Part shown: positions 54,891 through 64,000 of the stretch, piece after piece
How the letters are laid out: every line of letters begins with the position of its first letter
How positions within the stretch are numbered: the first letter of the stretch is position 1
Assembly (NCBI RefSeq): GCF_910592395.1
Contig: NC_088323.1
Coordinates: 15,735,501 to 15,799,500, forward strand
Origin: Lineus longissimus
Taxonomy: Eukaryota > Nemertea > Pilidiophora > Heteronemertea > Lineidae
Length of the DNA: 64,000 nt
Direction of reading: 5' to 3'
Notes under the pieces: model-generated
The model's input: only the letters and a program-made list of their open reading frames with translations
Told to the model about the DNA's origin: nothing
Databases searched by the model: none
Program-made: the position numbers and the translations under genes

Positions 54891-55459
54891 CATAATTACA
54901 ATACCGCGTTATATCAGGTGTAATGTTGATCATTATATGATGGCAGTAAGGATTAAGGAAAAAGATACACGAATTGCCATTTTTCGTTCATAACAATAAT
55001 ATTCCCAAACCCATGCATCCCTGAAGTGTGTCACCCGAAGACGGCTCTGGTCCAGGTACACTTGAAGCCTTGTGGTTCAAAGTGCCCCCTCCCCATGTAT
55101 AAGCCCATTCATATAAGAATAAATCACGTGTTCTAGTGTGTGTGGAAGTACTTCTGAGAATTGCCCTGTGAATGATCGAACCGTTGACATATTGAATACA
55201 TTCCGTGTTGAACGAAGAGGTGACATTCAGTAAAGTCCTGCCTAATCCTGTGACTTTGGATAGTTAGGTAGTATTGACGGCTTGGTGATCTATCTACTTG
55301 TTGTCATAGACCCAATCACGCGTATTCTGCTACTGCGGGCTTCAGGGAATTTTAACTTTAAAGAGGGGCAAAGATTTGTGTCTCACAATGTTTTCTTAAA
55401 TTTTAAAGCTCTTTCTCAAGTAATCTCCAGATATTGGGTGAAGTGCAGTTTTAGAAATA
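54891..55459. other. Spacer unique to the unit between receptors B1 and B2
   Basis: No gene seen. It has no counterpart between B2 and B3, so it is an insertion or a remnant from an earlier array state. Confidence 0.4.
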
Positions 55460-56540
55460 CATGCTTAGCTCCCTAGAGGTAAACCATTACAATTTCTGGG
55501 GCCCCGTTGACGGGATCGGACGCACATCCGATTGGTCTCTACCAGTCGACACTGACGCAACTATTTAGGTGTGTATGATCATGACATTTTGTAAAATTGG
55601 CTCTTTTTCAGAGCTCATTATTGATCTCAAAGGATGCTGTGCAGCTTGTCACAGAGCTGTAAAAGTGCGTTCAAATGAGGGCGGGATATCTTCAGTTATA
55701 TTCTTTCGAATTCGATGAATTTTTCTTTCCACATAATTCAGACAATTCTCTCCAAATTTCTGAAAAGAATTTGTGGAGATTGTACAAATTATAAAAGAGA
55801 CAATTAGGATCCAAGTGATTATGAAATTTGCGGTGAAATACAGATTCTCTCCTATGGCAGCTGGCTGTCTCAGAATATCTAAGAAGTTTTCCATCTCGTA
55901 TCGGAATCATATCATGTGAGTGAGTGTGGTGTCACTGGTATTGCCATGTGTTCAAAGTATCCTTCGGCAATTGCTTGGATCAAATATCACATGGCAAGCA
56001 CGCCTTTACACGATGTTGTGGAATTCGGCATCTTGAAGCAGGAATTGCACCCGTCAGACGACTTTTTAAGCCGAACCTCGCGGGCAAAATCCAAAAGCGG
56101 CCTGGTGACAACATTTGTGATCAGAGTAAACCGCTCTCATGCGTAATGTGTGATCTTCACAAACAAATTACAACAAGAATAGCTGCACCTAGTCTATAGT
56201 CTTAATCCGGCAATAATATTATCCGGTACCCTCGATCTACTACAGTGATCACTAAAACAGGCCAATTCTTTCTTTACAGTCGATCACCGCAAAACAATGT
56301 TTTAAGTCAAACGTTCGAGAGTAAACTTGGCTTATACAACGATACCGGTGTAGAAGTCAATGTCACTCGGGTAAAGTAACGGTTCCAAATTTGTATTCTG
56401 ACGGATTAAGGTATGATTCCCTCTTTCAAAATATCATCCACCACCTGATATAACAATTGATTAGACGATTCAGCAAATATCTATCCTCCTCCCTAATGTC
56501 GTACGTTAAAATCACCGACTGGTTAACTTAATGAGTTACC
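55460..56540 (-). repeat. 3' flank module of family B receptor 2
   Basis: Matches 51530-52704 except for a deletion of about 110 bp. 'gacgggatcgga' is joined directly to 'cgcacatccgattgg', removing the poly-C stretch found at 51645. Confidence 0.75.
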
Positions 56541-57635
56541 TCATGCACTTCTCAGCCGGAACAGCTCAATTAGTCCTTTCCTAAAACGGTTGCCTGTTGC
56601 GCAGTAAATGAAGAAATTAACGAAGCTGTTGAAATAGGTCAAAAATCGGGAAATGTAGTATAAGGGATTTATCCAAGCGTAATCAATACTGAGAGATGTT
56701 AACACGTTTAACATACTAGCTATGTCATTCACAGCCTTTGGTGTCTCTAGTAAAAGGAATACTATCACGACCACCAGCACCCGTATTGTGGCTGTATTTG
56801 CTCCTCTTCGTCGGCTGTCTAAACCTCTCGTCGCCATGTCAGTCTTTCTCCTCGAGGCCTTGAGAGATTTCAACACATTATAAGTGGTGAATATCAAAAT
56901 GATCATTGGCAATAAAGAAACGACCAAAAATGCAAGGCTTCGGTAATAAAAAATATAGTAAACCGGATGGTAATAGAGTTCAGAATACCTCCATCTTGGT
57001 CTCGTCCTGCCAACGCAAGGATCGTAGATGTACTTGAGCATGTAGGAAAACCGCATTGGAATGACGTATACAAATGAGCAACTTAACACACATCCAACTG
57101 TGATATAAGCGTTTCGATTTGTGCAGATCGAGGCTGCCTTTAACGGTCTGCAGACAGCTATAAACCGCTCGATTGCAACGCAGACCGTGAGGTAGCTGGA
57201 TGTCGACTTGGCAAACAACATCAACATCAGAATATATGGATACAATGTGTTATAGTATTCCCAATATGTGTTCATTAATACCACATGATGATGCAATCGC
57301 TCCATGGTACTGCGTAGTTCAGTTAGCACTACAAGGCAATCAGCAACAGCCAATGCTCTGAGGAAAATAGATGTTGATGTTAATGGCCGCTCACGACCGA
57401 TAACGATAAAAGCCAGACAATTCCCAACAACACCCAGAGGTGTGAAGGTCAGCATCAAAGGCACGTGGAGGATGAACCTAAGATAACGCCTCCAACTTGA
57501 AAATGATTTCGGTCTGTAGCCAGCAAGACATTTTACAACACCCGGAATGGTTGTGGTAAGAGAAGACATAACCTCCATTGCCTCGGTGACATTCATTTGA
57601 AGCGGCAGAGACTCCATTGCCTCAGTGACATTCAT
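56541..57635 (-). CDS. Class A GPCR, FMRFamide-receptor-like, family B member 2
   Basis: A 364-residue intact exon starting at ATG (complement of 57633-57635). It has one fewer 13-residue N-terminal unit than its sisters, leaving sequons at N2 and N15. Landmarks: N72 (1.50), D99 (2.50), Y132 at the usual Cys 3.25 position, E156-R157-F158, ECL2 C207, P243 in TM5, P299 in TM6 and N340-FFI-Y344. ICL3 'KASRRKTDMATRGLDSRRRG' is identical in all three. It differs from member 1 mainly in ECL2 ('RPRWRYSELYYHPVYY') and TM6-ECL3. C36, just before TM1, is the only other extracellular Cys and could be the alternative disulfide partner. Peptide receptor role inferred; ligand unknown. Confidence 0.93.
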   Translation of the reverse strand: MNVTEAMESLPLQMNVTEAMEVMSSLTTTIPGVVKCLAGYRPKSFSSWRRYLRFILHVPLMLTFTPLGVVGNCLAFIVIGRERPLTSTSIFLRALAVADCLVVLTELRSTMERLHHHVVLMNTYWEYYNTLYPYILMLMLFAKSTSSYLTVCVAIERFIAVCRPLKAASICTNRNAYITVGCVLSCSFVYVIPMRFSYMLKYIYDPCVGRTRPRWRYSELYYHPVYYIFYYRSLAFLVVSLLPMIILIFTTYNVLKSLKASRRKTDMATRGLDSRRRGANTATIRVLVVVIVFLLLETPKAVNDIASMLNVLTSLSIDYAWINPLYYISRFLTYFNSFVNFFIYCATGNRFRKGLIELFRLRSA

Positions 57636-58550
57636 TTTATCGGTTCTGTCCCTAGAAATACATAAAGATAAGATCGCTTACACTTAGGGCTGGATTCCTC
57701 GAAGTAACGCAAGTATGTTTTACAGTCCAAATCACAATTGACATCCCTAGAATCGCGTCATTGGCGCGTCAGCTGCCCAGTGCGTCGGTTAGTTGCGCGT
57801 AATATACGCGAAACATAGAGAGATAAATGCGTCACTGGTGCGTCAATAGCGTGCAACTGCGGCGTACGTTGTGCGTCACTGACGCGCAGCAGGATGGATG
57901 TCATTTGTGACTTGGACTGTAACCATCAATAAATAGCCTAATCTATCCGTGGCCTAACTGTTAATTTTCTCATTCAATATCCTGGCTTATTTCGATCTGT
58001 TGGGGTAACCTCTTGACCTCCATTCGCCATTTTGAACCCACCTACGATGAGGCTCTCCTCGGACGTCTTGAATCAGCGTCAGGGACCATTTCATTAAACC
58101 CAACCCAAGTATAACAATTATCACCCTCTAACGTTTAGATTGCTTCACTGATACATGTATTTTACCCTAGGGACTCACTAAAATTCAATCGGTTACTCAC
58201 CATAAGTCCAGGATATTACATCCAAATTTTATATTGACAGCTGCACCTATGGTGAAAGCACGTGGTGGAACGTTTTCAAATTAACAGCAAGCTACTCTTA
58301 TCGAAGGCTCTGTCTCTTCATTGTGTGTGTAACATGGAGTGTTCGTACCGCAGTAATTCCGAGCCCCGTCTCATCTCACCTGCGACTAAGTTGGTATTGC
58401 TACAATGGAATATCAGAACTAAAACGAAGCACGTTTGGTGTGAGGCATTAATCAAATGCATTGATTTATAAAACGTTATCGATTTCCAGTCTCCGTAATT
58501 GGATAATCTGCCACTGAAAATGCGTCCAGCAACACTTACCTTTTTTAGGG
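57636..58550 (-). promoter_or_regulatory. 5' flank of family B receptor 2: GCGTCA cluster and donor-like sites
   Basis: 57760-57895 has repeated GCGTCA/TGCGTCAC words among CpG-rich DNA ('gcgtcattggcgcgtcagc', 'gtgcgtcactgacgcgcag'). Donor-like sites on minus lie at 58200/58201 (ATG|GTGAGTAACC), 58379/58380 (CAG|GTGAGATG) and 58539/58540 (AAG|GTAAGTGTT). The stretch 57925-58120 differs from the sister units. Confidence 0.4.
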
Positions 58551-58796
58551 ATCTCATTCTAACAGTACCACGTTACTGCGTTCAAAAGAGGAAAGTCAAC
58601 ATTGCCGCTTCTCGCAAACAAAGGTTTCTGCAACATGATCTGCTCACGGCGGGCTGTATTCTTCTTTCTGGCTCTCTTAGCGAGTGGGCGAGGTGTCAGA
58701 AAGTGACCTTTGAAGTCAATGGAATGTTGTTGGGTATACATGCTAGTCTGGCGTTGGTGTCGTTGTCAACCCCTTGTCATCAACGGAAAATATGGT
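58551..58796. other. Unit-specific spacer
   Basis: No gene recognised. The 112-codon ORF at 58499-58837 starts in duplicated flank and ends in a mobile-element end, so it is chance. Confidence 0.4.
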
Positions 58797-58936
58797 CAGG
58801 GCCTGGTAGTTCAAAGCAACTTTTGTTGCTAACGTAAGAGTTAACTTAAGATAGCGTTATCTCCTTCACTTTAGCCTTTAGACTTAACACCAAGGTAAGT
58901 TAACGCCAGCGTTAGTGACATTAACAACCGGGCCCT
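58797..58936. mobile_element. Short relative of the GGGCCCGGTTGTTCAAA element
   Basis: The ends are CAGGGCCTGGTAGTTCAAA and the complement of CAGGGCCCGGTTGTTAA. The interior has the same TTAACGCCA / TAACTTAAG words as the 394-bp element at 26295. At about 140 bp it is an internally deleted member, sitting at the boundary between the B2 and B3 units. Confidence 0.7.
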
Positions 58937-58942
58937 GATCTG

Positions 58943-59377
58943 TTGGGCTTTCAATAGTACTGTCATGTGATCACAGTATCTTTTGCCGATTGCTTGGATG
59001 AGATATAACATTGTGAGCGCGTCTTCAATCACACGATGCTGTGAAATGTTACATCTTGAGTCTATTGTCTAAATCAGTAATCTCGTCCAGTCTTTCTTTA
59101 CGGTCTCCGCCCCTAAACCAAGCCAAAACAATGTTTTAAGTCAAACGTTCGAGAATAAATTTGGCTTCTACAGCGATACCAGTGCAGATGTTCAAATGTC
59201 ACTCATGGAAAAGTAACGGTTCCATAATTGTATTCTGACGGATTGAGGTATGATTCCCTTTTTCAAAATATCATCCACCACCTGATATAACAATTGATTA
59301 GACGATTCAGCAAATATCTATCCTCCTCCCTAATGTCGTACGTGAAAATCACCGACTGGTTAACTTAATGAGTTACC
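58943..59377 (-). repeat. Chimeric 3' flank module of family B receptor 3
   Basis: 58943-59145 follows the module at 51317-51510 ('gggctttcaatagtactgtc'). After the shared word AACAATGTTTTAAGTCAAA it follows the module at 52490-52704 ('cgttcgagaataaatttggc'). The flank therefore joins two related modules and omits about 980 bp between them. Confidence 0.75.
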
Positions 59378-60511
59378 TCATGCACTTCTCAGTCGGAACA
59401 GCTCAATTAATCCTTTCCTAAAACGGTTGCCTGTTGCGCAGTAAATGAAGAAATTAACGAAGCTGTTGAAATAGGTCAAAAAACGGGAAATGTAGTATAA
59501 GGGGTTTGTCCAAGCGTAGTCAGTATTTAGAGATGTAAACTCGTCTAAAATACCAGCTATGTCTTCCACAGCCTTTGGTGTCTCTAGTAAAAGGAATACC
59601 ATCACGACCACCAGCACCCGTATTGTGGCTGTATTTGCTCCTCTTCGTCGGCTGTCTAAACCTCTCGTCGCCATGTCAGTCTTTCTCCTCGAGGCCTTGA
59701 GAGATTTCAACACATTATAAGTGGTGAATATCAAAATAATCATTGGCAATAAAGAAACGAACAAAAATGAAAGGCCTCGAAAATAAAAAATATAGTAAAC
59801 CGGATGGTCATGGAGTTCAGAATATATCCATCTTGGTCTTGTCCTGCCAACGCAAGGATCGTAGTAGTACTTGAGCGAGTAGGAAAACCGCAGTGGAATG
59901 ACGTATACAAATGAGCAGCTTAACACACATCCAACTGTGATATAAGCGTTTCGATTTGTGCAGATCGAGGCTGCCTTTAACGGTCTGCAGACAGCTATAA
60001 ACCGCTCGATTGCAACGCAGACCGTGAGGTAGTTGGATGTCGACTTGGCAAACAACATCAACATCCGAATATATGGATACAATGTGTTATAGTATTCCCA
60101 ATATGTGTTCATTAATACCACATAATAATGCAATCGCTGCATGGTACTGCGTAGTTCAGTTAGCACTACAAGGCAATCAGCAACAGCCAATGCTCTGAGG
60201 AAAATAGATGTTGATGTTAATGGCCGCTCACGACCGATAACTATAAAAGCCAGACAATTCCCAACAACACCCAGAGGTGTGAAGGTCAGCATCAAAGGCA
60301 CGTGGAGGATAAACCTAAGATAGCGCCTCCAACTTGAAAATGATTTCGGTCTGTAGCGAGAAAGACATTTCACAACGCCCTGAATGGTTGTGGTAAGAGA
60401 AGACGTAACCTCCATTGCCTCGGTGACATTCATTGTAAGTGGCAGAGACACCACTGACATGGTGACATTCATTTGAAGCGGCAGAGACTCCATTGACTCT
60501 GTAAAATTCAT
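59378..60511 (-). CDS. Class A GPCR, FMRFamide-receptor-like, family B member 3
   Basis: A 377-residue exon from the ATG at 60511-60509. The frame extends 16 codons upstream only to a GTG at 60559, directly preceded by TAA, so the ATG is preferred. It has three N-terminal 13-residue units with sequons N2, N15 and N28. Compared with member 1, TM1-TM4 differ at one residue (E/Q), whereas about 13 changes lie between TM4 end and TM5 ('RPRWIYSELHDHPVYY') and about 13 between TM6 and ECL3 ('AGILDEFTSLNTDYAW'). ICL3 is unchanged. 'IERFIAVCRPLKA' and 'NFFIY' are present; Cys 3.25 is missing. Confidence 0.93.
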   Translation of the reverse strand: MNFTESMESLPLQMNVTMSVVSLPLTMNVTEAMEVTSSLTTTIQGVVKCLSRYRPKSFSSWRRYLRFILHVPLMLTFTPLGVVGNCLAFIVIGRERPLTSTSIFLRALAVADCLVVLTELRSTMQRLHYYVVLMNTYWEYYNTLYPYIRMLMLFAKSTSNYLTVCVAIERFIAVCRPLKAASICTNRNAYITVGCVLSCSFVYVIPLRFSYSLKYYYDPCVGRTRPRWIYSELHDHPVYYIFYFRGLSFLFVSLLPMIILIFTTYNVLKSLKASRRKTDMATRGLDSRRRGANTATIRVLVVVMVFLLLETPKAVEDIAGILDEFTSLNTDYAWTNPLYYISRFLTYFNSFVNFFIYCATGNRFRKGLIELFRLRSA

Positions 60512-61317
60512 TTTATCGGCGGGGTCCTTTGAAATGCATAAAGATAAGATCGCCGACACTTAGGGCTCGATTCCTCGAAGTCGTTTCTGAGACAAGACGT
60601 ACCACCATGGATAGGAGAAATCTGACATATCATTTTAACGCAGGTATGTTTTTACACTCCATATCACAATTCACATCTCTTAAATCGCGCTAGCTACCCA
60701 GTGCGTCGTTCGCGTGTAAGTTGCTTGTAAATATACGCGAAACGTAGAGAGTTAAGCGGGTTACTTGTGCGTGAATGGCGTGCAATTACTGCGTACGTTG
60801 TGCGTCACTATCGCGAAGCAGGATGGATGTCATTGGTGACTTGGATGTAACCATCAGTACGAAATCTAAATGGTTTTATTATTTCCAACCTTGGTATCCC
60901 AGGTTGTTGTTTACCTGTGCTGCGAATTGGCTGAATCGGGTCGAAACATCTCTTGCTCTCAAACGTAACCAATCCTCTGTATTTTTCCCTTGTCATTAAA
61001 TTCAATCGGTTACTCACCAGATAAGTCCAGGATATTACATCCAAATTTTAGATTAGCAGCTGCAACGACGACGTTAGTATACTGTTCGGGTCAATGGATC
61101 ATTTAATTAAAACCTACCCGAAATATAATATCACCCTATAACGTTTAGATTGCTTCACTTTTACACATATTTAACCGAAGAACTCACTAAAATTCAATCG
61201 GTAACTCACCAGATACAGTCCAGGATATTACATCCAAATTTTAGATTGACAGCTGCACCTATGGTGAAAGCACGTGGTGGAACGTTTTCAAATTGACTGC
61301 AAGCTGCTCTTATCGAA
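60512..61317 (-). promoter_or_regulatory. 5' flank of family B receptor 3
   Basis: Closely colinear with 53857-54660, including the CpG-rich words near 60690-60830. Donor-like sites on minus lie at 61017/61018 and 61209/61210 (CTG|GTGAGTTACC in the second). Further sites at 61391/61392 (CAG|GTGAGATG) and 61542/61543 (AAG|GTAAGTG) fall in the next block. Confidence 0.4.
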
Positions 61318-64000
61318 GGCCCTGTCTCTTCATTGTGTGTGTAACATGGAGTGTTCGTACCGCAGGAATTCCAAGCCCCGTCTCATCTCACCTGCGACTA
61401 AGTTGGTATTGCTACAATGGAATATCAGAACGACAAACATGTTTAGCGTGAGGTATTGAATGAATTGCTTTACAAAACTTATCGATTTCCGGTCTACGTA
61501 ATTTGAGAATCTGCCGCTGCAACTGCATCCAGCAACACTTACCTTTTTGGCTCACCGTAGAAGAGTCTATACGACACCTTATCGTCCGTCGTCCGTCGTC
61601 GTCTGTATCCCGTTTCAAAAACAGTTGCTGGTTTTTTAACCGCTAGAGCTATGAACATGACACTTTGTACACATGACTCCCCAGGTCAGGTGAGCTCTGG
61701 CAGTGAATGAATGGTCAGATTTTATTCTTAACTTCGCCACCAGGGGGTCCAGAAGTGGAAACCTAAAAAGTGTGATATCTCTCTATTATGAGTTACTCGT
61801 TTTTGATAAAATGTTTATGGAAGGTTGTCCTAGCAAGGATACATCACAAATCGTACGGGATTTTGATTTGACCAAATTTTCAAGGTCACAGAGGTCAAAA
61901 GGCGTAAATTGGCTGTTTAAGTGTAACTATGGGCATATGGGCATATGTTTTTCCGCTAAATTGCCCCGACCACCTCGTGCCTGAACACACAATCTTACCT
62001 TTTGGCGATTACTACTGTTATCTATATATGGCGGGTGTTGAATATCTCAACTAATATACAAGAATCTGGTAACAAATGCATATACTAGTACATGTATTCA
62101 CGAAACTTAAACAGATCTTAACTAAGAAAAAAAAACTCGCTGGTTTACTACTAAGTAAAATTGTGGTCGTTCGGTTTCAGAGAGGTCCCATTAATATGCA
62201 TGTAAGGCTTAGCCTTGACCAGATTGAATTTCAGGAGAAAAATTTCATCAAGAAGAACTTTTCACTCGAAATGCCACCCATGCTACGTGGTGACATGACT
62301 GTAGTGAAGAGAATTCCTGAGGATAGGAAAGCTGCTCAAGGGAGCAAACTATGTACAATGATGCCCGAAAACAGAGGGCAGTGATTTTTGTAATTTCTTG
62401 GTTCCGGACAACGGCGGTTTTGCATTTCTCGGTAGATCCACGGTCAAGCACGGTGAAAACTCGGTATACTCTTGTCAAGAATGGCCATTTCTTGGTTAGA
62501 GGGTGTCTACTATATTGTGTGTTACATATCTAGTAACATCATCCAAAGCCGCCTTGTTTTCATCATCCTCCAGAAATGATGGAACATCTGCTTACGGATT
62601 CCATTAATTTCCCTACTTGGAACTTGACCTTCTTCAAGCCAAGTCTGTAGTCTTGTGGTAACATGGTCGGGAACTTACTAAAGTAGTTCCTTCCGGCAAT
62701 TTTTTGTTTTGATAGGCAAGAGAACGGAGATAGGCGAGAGAACTCTCCCTGTACCTCTTATAGTCTTAAGTAAGCAGGAACTCACCTGCTTCGCAATAGC
62801 CGGTGTAGGAATGGAAAATGTCCCCCTGGAAAAGGTGTCCAGACTATCGTGGGCTGGCCGATTATGATATGTCGTATATCATGGTTCTGTAGAGGCCATT
62901 ACCGTCACTAGCTTAGAAATTAAGGCACCTAATTAAAGAACCAATTGTTCGGCGGACATTCGTTTCTATACAGGACTTTTCAAACCATGTGATATTGAAC
63001 ACAGAGTGTTTCGGAGTTTGGTGAACACGCAACCATGGCACTCGCCTTGTAAATAACCCGACCAATAATCATGGGTGCCCCAGGGGTCTGTTGTCGTTAT
63101 CATTACTGTAACCAGGACCATCAATAGGTTCTGCTGACATCAGGAATCAGGTGAGCAAAAGTCTATTACTCTTGTTTGAAGTGCACGGAGGGCAACTATT
63201 TAGGTGAGCATGACATTTTGTGAAATGTTTTTTAAGAATGCCCCAACTAGTATCGGAATCATATCACGTGATGTGGGCTTTCAATAGTACTGTCATGTGA
63301 TCACAGTTCTTTTGGCGTTTGCTTGGATGAGATATCACATTGTAAGCGCGTCTTCAATCACACGATGTTGTGGAATGTTGCATCTTGAGTCTATTGTCTC
63401 AATCAGTAATCTCGTCCAGCCTTTCTTTACGGTCTCCGCCCCTAAACCGACCCAAAACAATGTTTTAAGTCAAATGTACGAATCAAAATACACGCTTAGC
63501 TCCTTATAGGTTAACCATTACAATTTCTGGGGCCCCATTGACGGGATCGGACCATAATGTTCCCTTCCGAGTATATCAATTGGCCTTGTAACAATCTGAA
63601 GTCCCCCCCCCCCCCACACACACAAGTAGTCCAACCAGTGTCGCACCGCGAATGATCAAACGCACATCCGATTGGTCTCTACCAGTCGACACTGACGCAA
63701 CTATTTAGGTGTGTATGATCATGACATTTTGTTAAATTGGCTCTTTTTCAGAGCTCATTATTGATCTCAAAGGATGCTGTGCAGCTTGTCACAGAGCTGT
63801 AAAGGTGCGTTCAAAAGAGGGCGGGATATCTTCAGTTATATTCTTTCGAATTCGATGAATTTTTCTTTCCACATAATTCAGACAATTCTCTCCAAATTTC
63901 TGAAAAGAATTTGTGGAGATTGTACAAATTATAAAAGAGACAATTAGGATCCAAGTGATTATGAAATTTGCGGTGAAATACAGATTCTCTCCTATGGCAG
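61318..64000. repeat. Segmental duplication, right copy, continues past the window
   Basis: The same block as 49354-52042, with about one difference per 150-200 bases by eye. It starts within the 5' module shared by all B units and runs to the end of the window. In the left copy a receptor stop codon lies about 660 bp beyond the equivalent point. No complete gene is visible inside; ORFs at 61703, 62076 and 63297 mirror those of the left copy. Confidence 0.92.

Noticed and set aside
60512-60559. GTG start for receptor B3 at 60559
   Set aside because: It directly follows a stop and is non-ATG; the ATG at 60511 matches the sister genes.

Overview
The window is nuclear DNA of a metazoan, most likely a marine invertebrate (lophotrochozoan or early-branching deuterostome type). 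The reasons are large intergenic spaces packed with small non-autonomous transposons and minisatellites, 3' ends of CR1/L2-type non-LTR retrotransposons, and intronless class A (rhodopsin-like) GPCR coding exons. No bacterial, organellar or viral gene organisation is visible. I cannot name the species from sequence alone.

The only convincing protein genes are six seven-transmembrane receptors in two unrelated families. Family A has three members spread over 25 kb (6.7 kb on +, 17.4 kb on -, 30.8 kb on -). They share TM3 'ERALAV', a conserved Cys pair and TM7 'NFIIY'. Family B has three members, all on -, in a compact array at 52.7-60.5 kb. They resemble FMRFamide-type peptide receptors (TM3 'IERFIAVCRPLKA', TM7 'NFFIY') and lie in tandem repeats that also carry their 5' and 3' flanks. 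The flank block at 49.35-52.04 kb is repeated almost unchanged at 61.32-64.0 kb. A unit of about 12 kb with three receptors therefore seems to be duplicated, and more copies are expected past the right edge.

Layout: 1-6.7 kb, repeats and one retrotransposon 3' end. 6.7-7.75 kb, receptor A1. 8-17.4 kb, minisatellite, two copies of a 369-bp TIR element, a tRNA-like pseudogene, local duplications. 17.45-18.5 kb, receptor A2. 18.5-30.7 kb, two more 369-bp elements, a 394-bp TIR element with a candidate target-site duplication, and 101-bp and 10-bp tandem repeats. 30.8-31.9 kb, receptor A3. 32-49.3 kb, an array of 91-bp monomers with a 454-bp higher-order period, a twin 220-bp repeat, palindromes, a nested pair of L2-like retrotransposon ends, 62-bp and 22-bp minisatellites, and a broken non-LTR ORF fragment. 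49.35-64 kb, the family B array.

The receptors probably signal at the plasma membrane through G proteins in response to peptide-like ligands. Within family B, amino-acid change is concentrated in ECL2/TM5 and TM6/ECL3 while TM1-TM4 and ICL3 are almost invariant, which suggests ligand-pocket diversification against homogenisation. Intergenic calls are by-eye repeat comparisons within this window. No database was searched.
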